A stretch of 64,000 nucleotides of DNA, taken from the NCBI RefSeq assembly GCF_012932915.1, contig NZ_VCQU01000004.1:1-64000 (forward strand), written 5' to 3'. Under the pieces are notes generated by a model. The model was not told the origin of the DNA. It worked only from the letters and a program-made list of their open reading frames with translations, and made no database searches. Position 1 is the stretch's first letter; every line of letters begins with the position of its first letter. A program made the position numbers and the translations under genes. Source of the stretch: Antrihabitans stalactiti. Lineage in GTDB: Bacteria > Actinomycetota > Actinomycetes > Mycobacteriales > Mycobacteriaceae. Positions 1 through 8,028 of the stretch are shown piece by piece.

Positions 1-1
1 C

Positions 2-133
2 ACCAAGATCCGGTTGATCACGCGACGCGGCTTCGGGTTTCACACCCCCGAAGCCGTCGTCGCGCTGGCGATGCTCAGCCTCGGCGGTTCCCGACCCCAG
101 CTACCCGGCAGAGACCCACGGATAAGTCAGTAG
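2..133 (+). pseudogene. ISL3-family transposase, C-terminal end (runs in from the left edge)
   Basis: The frame starting at base 2 is open to a TAG at 131-133 and gives 43 residues beginning TKIRLITRRGFGFHTPEA and continuing ALAMLSLGG. This is the characteristic C-terminus of actinobacterial ISL3-family (IS204/IS1001/IS1165) DDE transposases. The rest of the gene lies outside the window, so whether it is intact is unknown. The likely right end of the element is the GAGCC ending at 137. Base 138 onward is the interrupted left arm of a dispersed palindrome, so the element appears to have inserted into that repeat. The family assignment is recognition by eye, without a search. Confidence 0.75.
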
Positions 134-137
134 AGCC

Positions 138-175
138 TCTTTTTGGAGTCCCTGGACTCCAAAAAGACTCACGAG
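138..175. repeat. Dispersed palindrome copy 1, left arm interrupted by the IS
   Basis: The inner hairpin GGAGTCC-CT-GGACTCC with its flanking T5/A5 and the outer right arm (GACTCACGAGGG) are intact. The outer left arm is missing, replaced at 137/138 by the end of the ISL3 element. It lies between the transposase 3' end and the glycosyltransferase 3' end. Confidence 0.85.
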
Positions 176-184
176 GGTTGGGGG

Positions 185-1327
185 TCACCTGGTGAGCGCC
201 ACCAGGTCGGCGACGACCTCGCCGGGGTGGGGCATCTTCTCGATCTCCATCGCCACGTCGTGTGCGGCGCTGCGGTACTTGTCGCGCCGCAGCAGTGACC
301 GCACGTTGTCGCACACCGACTCGCGCGTGACGTCGGCTGGGTCCATCGCGATGGCGACACCCCGCTGCGCTGCTATGCCCGCATTGATCGGCTGATCGGC
401 ATCGAGCGGGACGATGATCGACGGAATGCCGCAGCTCAGGGCGCCGAGCATCGTTCCACTGCCGCCGTGATGAATCGCCAGATCGATGTTGGGCAGCAGG
501 TCGGCCTGATGGACGAACGGCATGATCGTCACGCCGTCGGGAACATTCCCGAGCGGCACATCGTCGGTCGCACCGAGCGCGACGACGACGCGGGCACCCT
601 CGTCGACCAAGCCGTTGATGGCATGCGCGACGATGTCCGGCGAAGCGGCAACGGTCCCCAGCGTCACGTAGGCAAGCGGACCGGGGCCGGTGACCGATTG
701 CGGCAGTGGCGATGTGGGTTCCGACCATGGGACGGGACGAAGCGGGATCCACGCCGGGTGGTCGAGGAAAGTCGGGTTCTCCAGGCTCGGTGGGAAGATG
801 CCGAGATACGCGTCGCCGACGAACACGTCGAGCGGTGCTTCGTCGAAGCCGTACTTCGCCCACAGCGCCGACAGCAGACCATCGGCCAACGCCTCGATCT
901 CGGCGGGCAACTTGCGCGACACCGAATGCACCACTGCCGGAATGCCTTCCGACGCAGCGGCGACCGCGGCTCCGAAATCCACCTGGTCGTACACGACGAG
1001 GTCCGCGCGCGTGAAGTGCAGGATCGGGAGTAGGTCGGCAGCCGTCGCAGCTCCAGCGACCTCGACGAAGGCGGTGAAGCCGACCTCCCAATCGGGTCCG
1101 TGCGCAGTATTGCCGAGCCGACGGTGCGCCTCGGTCATCGCGGCGGCGATCGACAGCCCGACCGAATAGGTCTCGAATCCCAACGCCCGCAACCGCGGAA
1201 CGAAACCCGCGCCGGTGGCGAAGATGACGCGATGTCCGGCCGCTCGCAGCGCGTACGCCAACGGCATCATCGGGTACACGTGGCCGTACGACGGACGGGC
1301 CGAGAGCACAACAGTCAGGCGCTTCAT
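185..1327 (-). CDS. MGT-type glycosyltransferase (UGT/macrolide family)
   Basis: This 380-residue protein begins MKRLTVVLSARPSYGHVYPM, the N-terminal acceptor-side Rossmann motif of GT1/MGT enzymes. Near residue 290 it carries the nucleotide-sugar signature region (LPNIDLAIHHGGSGTMLGAL), followed by a conserved proline-leucine-aspartate-glutamine stretch. Such enzymes move a sugar from a UDP or dTDP donor to a small lipophilic aglycone in the cytoplasm. The ATG at 1327 was chosen over an in-frame start 105 bases upstream because AAGGAGG sits six bases before it. It stands alone, divergent from the secreted protein at 1549. The acceptor cannot be told. It is a full-length family member with no missing motif seen. 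Confidence 0.85.
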   Translation of the reverse strand: MKRLTVVLSARPSYGHVYPMMPLAYALRAAGHRVIFATGAGFVPRLRALGFETYSVGLSIAAAMTEAHRRLGNTAHGPDWEVGFTAFVEVAGAATAADLLPILHFTRADLVVYDQVDFGAAVAAASEGIPAVVHSVSRKLPAEIEALADGLLSALWAKYGFDEAPLDVFVGDAYLGIFPPSLENPTFLDHPAWIPLRPVPWSEPTSPLPQSVTGPGPLAYVTLGTVAASPDIVAHAINGLVDEGARVVVALGATDDVPLGNVPDGVTIMPFVHQADLLPNIDLAIHHGGSGTMLGALSCGIPSIIVPLDADQPINAGIAAQRGVAIAMDPADVTRESVCDNVRSLLRRDKYRSAAHDVAMEIEKMPHPGEVVADLVALTR

Positions 1328-1548
1328 GTCGGTCCTCCTTCGCGATCCGTGAATAGCTACTCGACCAGGGAAAACGACCGAACCAGACGAGTGGTTCAGC
1401 CGTGTCCCCCAATCGGTGGATGTCGGATTCATCCCGTCTGCGGCCTGGTCGGCGGACAGACGGTCCTGCCGAAATAGCCCATAGTTGTCTTATCGCCGGA
1501 AACGGCAGCCAGAGAATCCAAAGGCCAAGCCAGACAGGAACTTTCGCC

Positions 1549-2025
1549 ATGAACCGCAGTACTCGCCTCGCAGCACTCCCGCTCATCGCATTCGCAACGG
1601 TCGGTACCGCGGTCGGCGCGGCCGGCATCGCGAACGCAGGCACCCTGCCCACCGACGGACCGACGATCGCCATGACGATCCGCAACAACACCAACGACAC
1701 CTTGTACCTGCGGGGTTCGTCGAACCCGTACGGCGAATGGATCGCGGCACCCCGCGGGGTCCTCGCACCGCACAGCACCGAGATCGTCACCGCGCACAGC
1801 CGGAACACCAACGGTTTCGGGATCGACGCAACGTATTCGGTCCGCGGTGACGCGACCGCAGTGTTCTCGGCGTACGACTACAGCTACAACGGCGGCACCA
1901 ACACCGAGGGCACCAGGACGACCGGCAACGATGGCCGCGGCTTCGACATCAGCAGTTGGATCGACTCGAGCTACCCGACGATGAACGTCAGCTACACGCT
2001 GAACCCGCTGATGGGCTCCAATTGA
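1549..2025 (+). CDS. Small secreted protein of unknown function
   Basis: A 158-residue protein with a clear Sec signal peptide (MNRSTR, hydrophobic core, cleavage expected near IANAG at about residue 27). The mature part is polar and rich in Asn, Thr, Ser and Tyr, beginning TIAMTIRNNTNDTLYL, with alternating polar and aromatic positions that suggest a beta-sandwich. It has no Cys pair, lipobox or catalytic motif. The general look recalls small beta-rich surface-binding proteins such as the aegerolysin type, but no diagnostic motif was found and no function is assigned. The ATG at 1549 follows an AGGAA ribosome-binding site; the in-frame upstream extension would destroy the signal peptide. Confidence 0.75.
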   Translation: MNRSTRLAALPLIAFATVGTAVGAAGIANAGTLPTDGPTIAMTIRNNTNDTLYLRGSSNPYGEWIAAPRGVLAPHSTEIVTAHSRNTNGFGIDATYSVRGDATAVFSAYDYSYNGGTNTEGTRTTGNDGRGFDISSWIDSSYPTMNVSYTLNPLMGSN

Positions 2026-2041
2026 CCGCCCCGCGCACACC

Positions 2042-3229
2042 TCACGGCGAGGGTATCCGCACCTCGATGCGGGTGCCCGCGCCGGGCGCGGTGGTGAGAT
2101 CGAAAGTGCCGCCCAAGCTTTCGACGCGCAAGTATTGCGACGCGAGCCCGATGTGGCCTTCGGCTACGCGGAGTGGGATGAGGGCGCGGTCGAAACCCAC
2201 GCCGTCGTCGGCGATGACCAGGGTGATTGCATCACCCGACCTGGACAGCACGATGTCGACCGTCGTTGCGCGGGCGTGCTTGTTGATGTTCGTCAACGAC
2301 TCTCGTGCCACCCGATACAGCAATGACTGAGCATCGGGGCGGCCGACGTCGGCCAGGTCAGCGCGTACGTCGTATCCGCCTCGTTTCGCGAACTGGTCCG
2401 CCAGCTCACGCAGCGCGGGCGCCAATCCGAGCTGGGCCAATACCTGCGGATGGAGCGTCGTGACAGTGGACCGCAACCCGGCCGCGACCTCCCGCAATGC
2501 GGACTCAGCGGCCGAAACCAATGGGTCCGAACCCGATTCCAGCGCCTCCTCCAGGTCCATGCGTGCGGCGAGAACGTTCTGCAGCGGACCGTCGTGGAGA
2601 TCCTCGGCCAAGCGTTGCCGCTCGCGCTCCTCGGTAGCCATGGATTCAGTGACCAATCGCTCGCGAATTGCGAGCAGTTCGACGACAGCGGCCGAGCGCC
2701 GCACCAACACAAACGAAAGGCCGGTGGTAGCTGCAGCAAGCCACAGCAGGAAACCGAAGTAGAGGTACACCTCGACAGGCAAGTCAACCTCGTCGTCGCG
2801 GACAGCATAGAACAGCCAGACCGCTAGGAACCCGACCGCAACGCTGACGCCAAGGACGGCGGTCACGACGGGCCGATACAGGAACGCGACGGCGACAGGA
2901 AGGAGGAAAAACGCGGGCAGCAGCAATGATGTCGCGCCGCCCGAGGCCGAACACAACGCAAGCAACGCAACCAGATCGAATGTCGCGGAAACCCAACCGG
3001 CCCACGGCCCGACGGGTTTCTGCCACACCAACCACAACCACCCGACCGCTGCCGCCGCATACACAGCTAGGAGGATCTGAAAGAGATACGGCAACCACTC
3101 GTGATGGACAGGAATGACCGGTCCGAGCATCGCCATCAGCGCGACAAGCGGCACGCGCAGAACGGCGGTGACTCGGACCGCTTCTTTTATGTACCGCGCA
3201 ATTGCCTGGTCTTCGTAGCGACTCGCCAT
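2042..3229 (-). CDS. NarL-type two-component sensor histidine kinase
   Basis: A 395-residue membrane kinase. About five hydrophobic segments in residues 15-170 form a membrane sensor. A HisKA_3 dimerisation/phosphoacceptor motif follows (AEDLHDGPLQ, phospho-His near residue 212), then a HATPase_c domain with the N box (ESLTNINKHA) and G box (IADDGVGFD). The ATG at 3227-3229 directly abuts the TGA of the response regulator gene at 3231, so the pair is surely one transcript with translational coupling, regulator first. The signal is unknown because the sensor has no recognisable extracellular domain. It ends facing the 3' end of the secreted protein gene, 16 bases away. Confidence 0.93.
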   Translation of the reverse strand: MASRYEDQAIARYIKEAVRVTAVLRVPLVALMAMLGPVIPVHHEWLPYLFQILLAVYAAAAVGWLWLVWQKPVGPWAGWVSATFDLVALLALCSASGGATSLLLPAFFLLPVAVAFLYRPVVTAVLGVSVAVGFLAVWLFYAVRDDEVDLPVEVYLYFGFLLWLAAATTGLSFVLVRRSAAVVELLAIRERLVTESMATEERERQRLAEDLHDGPLQNVLAARMDLEEALESGSDPLVSAAESALREVAAGLRSTVTTLHPQVLAQLGLAPALRELADQFAKRGGYDVRADLADVGRPDAQSLLYRVARESLTNINKHARATTVDIVLSRSGDAITLVIADDGVGFDRALIPLRVAEGHIGLASQYLRVESLGGTFDLTTAPGAGTRIEVRIPSP

Positions 3230-3230
3230 G

Positions 3231-3869
3231 TCACTTCAGCACTCCGCGGCGCATCGCCTCGGCGACTGCCGCCGCGCGATCGCTCACACCGAGCTTCTCG
3301 TACAGGCGCTGAACATGCGTTTTGACCGTCGAGGGAGCGAGAAACATTTGCTTACCCATCGCCGGGATGCTCAGTCCCTGTGCGATCAGGCCGAGCACTT
3401 CGGTTTCTCGCGCGCTCAGCGACACCGTAGGTTGCTCGGTCCGGCGTCGGACCTCGCCGACAAGTCCGGCAGCAAGCGCCGCGGGCAGCACGTCGACCCC
3501 ACGAGCACAATCGAGGACGCCGTTCACGATTTCGGACCGGCTCGACTCCTTCGGCAGAAATCCCGACGCGCCTTCCTGCAGTGCGTGATAGACGATCGCG
3601 GGCTCGTTGTGCGCTGATAGCAGCAGTACTCGGGTGGCAAGTCCGGCCTTGCGGACTGCCGCCGCGACTTGTGTGCCGTCGAGCAGCGGCATCCGGAAGT
3701 CCAGCAACGCGACCTGCGGCACGTGTTCCTGAATCAGCTTCAGCGCAGCTTCGCCATCGTCGGCTTCACCGACGACCTCGATCGAACCGCTTGCGCTCAG
3801 AGCGCGCACTACGCCTTCGCGGAAGAGCGGGTGGTCGTCGCCGACAACGACCCGTACCAACTCTGTCAT
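3231..3869 (-). CDS. NarL/FixJ-family response regulator
   Basis: A 212-residue regulator starting MTELVRVVVGDDHPLF. The receiver domain has the acidic pair D11/D12, the phosphoacceptor D57 (ALLDFRMP) and a C-terminal LuxR-type helix-turn-helix (LSARETEVLGLIAQGLS, then STVKTHVQRLYEKLGVSDR). The partner kinase is encoded immediately downstream. In-frame starts also exist at 3923 (ATG with GGGAG close upstream) and 3941 (GTG). The 3869 start fits the family domain boundary best, but the choice is uncertain. Targets are unknown. Confidence 0.92.
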   Translation of the reverse strand: MTELVRVVVGDDHPLFREGVVRALSASGSIEVVGEADDGEAALKLIQEHVPQVALLDFRMPLLDGTQVAAAVRKAGLATRVLLLSAHNEPAIVYHALQEGASGFLPKESSRSEIVNGVLDCARGVDVLPAALAAGLVGEVRRRTEQPTVSLSARETEVLGLIAQGLSIPAMGKQMFLAPSTVKTHVQRLYEKLGVSDRAAAVAEAMRRGVLK

Positions 3870-3969
3870 GTGGTCAGCTTCGCACTGCGCGGCGAGTTGT
3901 GCGAGAAATTGATTCTGACTCATCGCTCCCAGGTGTAACACACGTCACGTAAGCAACGAATAGCGCGAT

Positions 3970-4476
3970 ATGACGTCAGATAGATCTCGCGCGCACACGG
4001 CTGTCGCCGTCGGGGCCACGGCCGTTGTCTTGTTCTCACCGATGGCGATGGCGGGGTCCGCGGTTGCCGACGAGACCTCGACCACCGTGTTGTCGGATAC
4101 CGCGCAGCAAGTCCGCGCGGTCGGCAAGAAGTCTGCCGTCAATTACGAGACCCCCGGACAGTGCACGTGGGGCGCGATGAACTTCTGGCACGACGCCACC
4201 GGCTATTACCCCAACATCCCCGGCGACGCGAAAGAGTGGGCAACGACTGCGGCGCAGCAAGGTTGGACAGTCGTCACCGAGCCGCAGCCGCGCAGCGTCG
4301 TCGTCTTACAGCCTGGCGTCAACGGCGCTGACCAGCGCTACGGTCACGTGGGTTGGGTCGATTCGGTCGAGCAGCGCGCCGACGGCGTCTACGTCATCGG
4401 CAGACACGTGAACGGGTCGGCGCCGACCTTCGCGTTCAAACAACAACCCGGAATGGTCTACGTCCTCGCGCCGTAG
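3970..4476 (+). CDS. Secreted CHAP-domain peptidoglycan hydrolase-like protein
   Basis: A 168-residue exported protein with a signal peptide (hydrophobic residues 11-29, AxA-like site near SAVADE). The CHAP domain has its catalytic cysteine in PGQCTWGAMNFW (C65) and its histidine in RYGHVGWV (H126), followed by acidic and Asn positions of the NlpC/P60-like fold. CHAP enzymes act as amidases or endopeptidases on cell-wall peptide stems. Being short and having no wall-binding domain, it resembles the small single-domain actinobacterial kind. Its last 19 bases overlap the 3' end of the convergent permease gene. Confidence 0.85.
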   Translation: MTSDRSRAHTAVAVGATAVVLFSPMAMAGSAVADETSTTVLSDTAQQVRAVGKKSAVNYETPGQCTWGAMNFWHDATGYYPNIPGDAKEWATTAAQQGWTVVTEPQPRSVVVLQPGVNGADQRYGHVGWVDSVEQRADGVYVIGRHVNGSAPTFAFKQQPGMVYVLAP

Positions 4477-5729
4477 CTCGCGAGCTTCCTGGCGATTGGA
4501 TAGGCGACGAGGATGCCGATCGAACCCCAGGCAATCCCACCGAGTTCGACGCTGCCGACCGTGAGCGTCAGGTTGCCGATACCCGCGACCAACGCAGCTG
4601 CGACGACCGTCAGATTGACCGGATCGCTGAAGTCGACGTGCGCGTCCTGCCAGATGCGGACGCCGAGCAAGCCGATCAGTCCGTAGAGGACGAGCGTCGC
4701 TCCGCCGATCACGCCGTCGGGGATGGTGAACACCAGGGCGCCGAATTTCGGCGAGAACGACAAGATGATCGCGGTCGCCGCGGCGACCCAGTAAGCAGCG
4801 GTCGAGTACACCTTCGTCGCGGCCATGACGCCGATGTTCTCCGCATACGTAGTTGTTCCCGAGCCACCGCCGATGCCTGCCAACGTGGTCGCAATACCGT
4901 CGGCCACCAACGCATTACCGGCCACATCGTCGAGCGACTTACCTGTCATCGCCGCGACCGCCTTGACGTGTCCGACGTTCTCGGCGACGAGAACGACGAC
5001 CACCGGCAAGGTCAGCAGGATGACCGACAGGTCGAACGACGGACCGCGAAACTCCGGTAAACCAATCCACGACGCGTCGTGCAACGCATCTAGGCGGGCG
5101 TCGGCCAAGCCGCCGATGAGTGCGGCGAACACCCAGCCGGTGACCGACCCGACCAGGATGCTCAGCCTGCCCAGCAAGCCCGGACCGATCACCGTCACCA
5201 ACAAGATGACAGCGAGGGTGACGCCGGCGATAAGCGGTTGTTTCTGGAACGAGCCGGTCGCGGCTGGCGCGAGGTTCAGCCCGATCAACGCCACGATCGC
5301 GCCGGTGACGACCGGCGGCATCACGACATCGAGGACCTTGGCGCCCACCGCACGGACGACGAAACCCACCGCGATCAACACGACGCCGACCGCCAACACG
5401 CCACCGAGTTGGGCTGCCGGACCGTCCGACGCCGACGCGGTCAAGGGTGCGATGAAGGCAAACGATGAGCCGAGGTAGCTGGGAACGCGCCCGTGGGTCA
5501 GGAGCAGGAACAATGCCGTCCCGACGCCGGAGAACAACAACGTCGTGGTCACGGGAAAACCGGTGATGGTCGGGACCAGCAGCGTCGCCCCGAACATGGC
5601 GATCACGTGCTGCATGCCGATCCCCACCGTGCGCGGCCAACTGAGCCGCTCGTCCGGGGCGACGACAGCACCTGCTGGAATGGATCGACCGTTGCCTGCC
5701 AGGGTCCAGCGTGGAATTCGGCTAGTCAT
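4458..5729 (-). CDS. NCS2-family uracil/xanthine permease
   Basis: A 423-residue polytopic protein (about 12-14 membrane spans) of the nucleobase-cation symporter-2 family. The family core is visible, including the glycine-rich stretch GIGGGSGTTTYAENIGVM with the substrate-contact Glu and the ALFLLLTHGRVPSYLGSSFA region. Uracil rather than xanthine is the likely substrate, because the URC uracil catabolism genes and upp lie 2.3 kb away; this is inference from context. The ATG at 5729 has no ribosome-binding site, but TACTGT lies at the right distance for a leaderless -10. Longer upstream translation would run through a palindromic repeat and is not real. Confidence 0.9.
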   Translation of the reverse strand: MTSRIPRWTLAGNGRSIPAGAVVAPDERLSWPRTVGIGMQHVIAMFGATLLVPTITGFPVTTTLLFSGVGTALFLLLTHGRVPSYLGSSFAFIAPLTASASDGPAAQLGGVLAVGVVLIAVGFVVRAVGAKVLDVVMPPVVTGAIVALIGLNLAPAATGSFQKQPLIAGVTLAVILLVTVIGPGLLGRLSILVGSVTGWVFAALIGGLADARLDALHDASWIGLPEFRGPSFDLSVILLTLPVVVVLVAENVGHVKAVAAMTGKSLDDVAGNALVADGIATTLAGIGGGSGTTTYAENIGVMAATKVYSTAAYWVAAATAIILSFSPKFGALVFTIPDGVIGGATLVLYGLIGLLGVRIWQDAHVDFSDPVNLTVVAAALVAGIGNLTLTVGSVELGGIAWGSIGILVAYPIARKLASYGART

Positions 5730-5749
5730 CCGAACAGTATGTGCGCGAA

Positions 5750-5801
5750 CCCCTCGTGAGTCTTTTTGGAGTCCAGGGACTCCAAAAAGACTCACGAGGG
5801 G
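5750..5801. repeat. Dispersed palindrome copy 2, perfect 25-bp arms
   Basis: A perfect inverted repeat: arms 5750-5774 and 5777-5801 around a two-base AG loop. The outer part reads CCCCTCGTGAGTC and the inner part TTTTTGGAGTCC. It lies between the 3' end of the tetR gene and the start of the permease gene. The tetR stop codon (TGA at 5794-5792) is inside the outer arm. Confidence 0.95.
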
Positions 5802-6316
5802 TGTAGGAGCCGCTCTATCACCTTCGCGTGCAGTTCGGGTTCCGGTGGCGGCAAGCCAAGGAGCGCAGCCAAGTAGATGCCGTCACCGACCAGCCGCACG
5901 ATCTCGGCCTGGACCGGATCCTCGATCTCGGACCGCAAGCCCTCGTTCCACGCACTCATGGTCTCGACGACGGCTTTCTTGATTTCGCCCGACTGACCGT
6001 CGACGCTGCGCAGCACCGCGATCATCGACTGGAACAGAGCGATTTCCTTGTCGTCGTCGTCTGCACATTGCAGATACCACTCCGCGACCGATGTTCCCGC
6101 GTCGGCTAGCTGTTGGTTGGATCGCTCCCCCAGCCGACGGACCATCCCCGCGATCAGCGCTTCTTTGGTGCCGAAGTGATAGAGCAGCCCGCCCTTGGAC
6201 ACGCCCGCCTTCGCCGCGACGGCCTCGAGGGTGATCTGCGACAGCCCACCGTCGAGCAGCAATTGCTCGAGCGCGTCGAGTATTCGGTCCTTCGTGCTGA
6301 CGGTCACGAAACTCAC
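5792..6316 (-). CDS. TetR-family regulator of the divergent MFS exporter
   Basis: A 174-residue TetR protein. The N-terminal helix-turn-helix reads ITLEAVAAKAGVSKGGLLYHFGTKEALIAG; the C-terminal ligand domain matches the short TetR_C type found with multidrug exporters. It is transcribed away from the MFS gene at 6403. The 87-base gap holds two direct copies of a 19-base site, so autoregulation and repression of the exporter are expected. The start is a GTG at 6316, with in-frame valine codons just downstream as alternatives. The last codons (Ser-stop, TCG TGA) are supplied by palindrome copy 2. Confidence 0.9.
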   Translation of the reverse strand: MSFVTVSTKDRILDALEQLLLDGGLSQITLEAVAAKAGVSKGGLLYHFGTKEALIAGMVRRLGERSNQQLADAGTSVAEWYLQCADDDDKEIALFQSMIAVLRSVDGQSGEIKKAVVETMSAWNEGLRSEIEDPVQAEIVRLVGDGIYLAALLGLPPPEPELHAKVIERLLHPS

Positions 6317-6371
6317 TGTACCGGCTGGACGGTCAGCTGGTATTCTGGAATTACTGTACCGGCTGGACGGT
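6315..6371. promoter_or_regulatory. Paired TetR operators in the tetR/MFS divergent promoter
   Basis: The 19-base sequence ACTGTACCGGCTGGACGGT occurs twice (about 6315-6333 and 6353-6371). The core ACCG...CGGT is partly palindromic, as in TetR/QacR-type operators. One copy covers the tetR start and the other sits upstream of the exporter start, so one regulator could close both promoters. Confidence 0.75.
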
Positions 6372-6402
6372 TAAGTCAGTCGGATCGAAAGTAGAGGAAG
6401 AA

Positions 6403-7911
6403 ATGTCCATCGCAACGGCCTCGAGGCCGACGGAACTGGTCGAGCCCAAGGCAGGCCCCAAAGCGTGGCTCGGGCTCGCCGTGCTGTCGTTCGCGGTCCT
6501 GCTGATCGCGATCGACGCCACGGTCCTCGACCTCGCCTTGCCCGCCATCAGCGTCGACCTGGCACCCAGCAGCGTTCAGTTGCTGTGGGTGATCGACGTC
6601 TACTCGTTCGTGCTCGCAGGCCTGCTCGTCACGATGGGCACACTCGGCGACCGCATCGGTCGCCGGCGCCTCTTGCTCATCGGCGCAGTCGGTTTCGGCC
6701 TGGCGTCGTTGCTCGCCGCATTGTCGGTGAGCCCGGAAATGTTGATCGCTGCTCGCGTGCTGCAGGGCATCTCGGGCGCGACCCTCATGCCCGCAACCCT
6801 CGGCCTGATTCGCACCATGTTCACCGATGCTCGGCAGCGCACCATGGCGATCGGCGTCTGGGGAGCGATGGCTGCGGGCGGTGCCGCTGTCGGACCACTC
6901 ATCGGCGGGTGGCTGCTCGAGCACTTCTGGTGGGGCTCAGTGTTTCTCATCAACGCGCCTGTGATGATCGTGCTGGTTGTCGTTGGACCGCTGGTGATTC
7001 CGGAGTCGAAGGACCCCAACCCAGGCCGATTCGACCTCGTCAGCGCCGGACTGTCGATGCTCGCCATCGTTCCGCTCGTGTACGCGATCAAGGAGTTCGC
7101 CGTACACGGTCCGAGCCTGACACTGGCGCCCATCGCGGCCTTCGGACTTGCCGCAGGCACGATGTTCGTCCGCCGTCAGCGCAACCTCGAGGATCCGATG
7201 ATCGATCTTCGCCTGTTCGCGAACCCGGCCTTCTCCGGTGGCGTGGTGACGAACTTGCTAGCCGTATTCGCCCTCGCAGGCTTCCTGTTCTTCGGATCGC
7301 AGTACCTGCAGCTCGTCCTCGGACTGTCGCCGTTACAAGCCGGATTGCTCTGGCTGCCGGAGACTTTGACGACCATTGTCTTCTCGCTGCTGGCTGCGTG
7401 GTTCGTTCGACGTTGGCAACCCGGCACGGTGCTGGGCGTCGGATTGGCGCTCGGTTCGCTCGGCGCAGCAGCCTTGCTGTGGCTCGGAACCGACGGCGGC
7501 GCACCGCTGTTCATCGGCGCGTCGATCTTCATCGGTGCGGGCGTCGGCATCGCACTGACGTTGACCTCGGACCTCGTCGTCAGCTCGGTGGAACCGGAAC
7601 GCGCCGGAGCGGCGTCGGCAGTGTCGGAGACGGCCTACGAACTCGGCATCGCCTTGGGCGTCGCAGTCCTCGGCAGCATCGTGATGGCGATCTACCGCGA
7701 CGGACTCGACATCTCCGGATTGAGCCCGGAGGCGGGCGCCGCGGCACGCGAGACGCTCGGTAGCGCTCTCGCGGAAGGGAACTCCGCACTTGCCGAATCC
7801 GCGCAGGCGGCTTTCGTCAGCGGCATCCACGTCTCGGCACTCATCACCGCCGTGGTGTTGGCCGTCAACGCCGTGCTGATCTGGAAGATGCTGCGCCGCA
7901 ACAGCTCGTGA
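6403..7911 (+). CDS. MFS drug exporter, DHA2 (EmrB/QacA) family, 14 spans
   Basis: A 502-residue major facilitator protein. Motif A follows the second span (GDRIGRRRLLLIGAV). Motif C (WGAMAAGGAAVGPLIGGWL) marks drug:proton antiporters, and the length fits 14 transmembrane segments. The start region IDATVLDLALPAI is the D1 motif of the DHA2 group. It should export toxic compounds by proton antiport across the cytoplasmic membrane, under the divergent TetR regulator. The stop codon TGA (7909-7911) falls in the left arm of palindrome copy 3, so the final Ser-stop comes from the repeat. The substrate is unknown. Confidence 0.92.
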   Translation: MSIATASRPTELVEPKAGPKAWLGLAVLSFAVLLIAIDATVLDLALPAISVDLAPSSVQLLWVIDVYSFVLAGLLVTMGTLGDRIGRRRLLLIGAVGFGLASLLAALSVSPEMLIAARVLQGISGATLMPATLGLIRTMFTDARQRTMAIGVWGAMAAGGAAVGPLIGGWLLEHFWWGSVFLINAPVMIVLVVVGPLVIPESKDPNPGRFDLVSAGLSMLAIVPLVYAIKEFAVHGPSLTLAPIAAFGLAAGTMFVRRQRNLEDPMIDLRLFANPAFSGGVVTNLLAVFALAGFLFFGSQYLQLVLGLSPLQAGLLWLPETLTTIVFSLLAAWFVRRWQPGTVLGVGLALGSLGAAALLWLGTDGGAPLFIGASIFIGAGVGIALTLTSDLVVSSVEPERAGAASAVSETAYELGIALGVAVLGSIVMAIYRDGLDISGLSPEAGAAARETLGSALAEGNSALAESAQAAFVSGIHVSALITAVVLAVNAVLIWKMLRRNSS

Positions 7912-7950
7912 GTCTTTTAGGAGTCCAGGGACTCCTAAAAGACTCACGAG
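7905..7950. repeat. Dispersed palindrome copy 3 (A/T variant), perfect arms
   Basis: Arms 7905-7926 and 7929-7950 pair perfectly around AG. At the sixth inner position the pair is A/T (TTTTAGGAGTCC with GGACTCCTAAAA) where copies 2 and 7 have T/A, so both arms changed together. It lies between the MFS stop and the URC1 gene. Confidence 0.95.
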
Positions 7951-8028
7951 GGTGGGGTGGCCATTCGGTTCCACCCCACACCGGTGCAACCGAATGGCTA
8001 TGCTTGCGTTTTCCGATGGAGGTCGAGC

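Noticed and set aside
75-1811. 578-codon leftward open frame across the glycosyltransferase
   Set aside because: It overlaps a clearly real gene in another frame, is Arg-rich and without motif; a by-product of high G+C.
5730-5795. Longer N-termini reading MSLFGVPGLQKDSR or ESFWSPGTPKR on several genes
   Set aside because: These peptides are translations of the palindromic repeats; the true starts lie downstream, or the true stops upstream, of the repeat.
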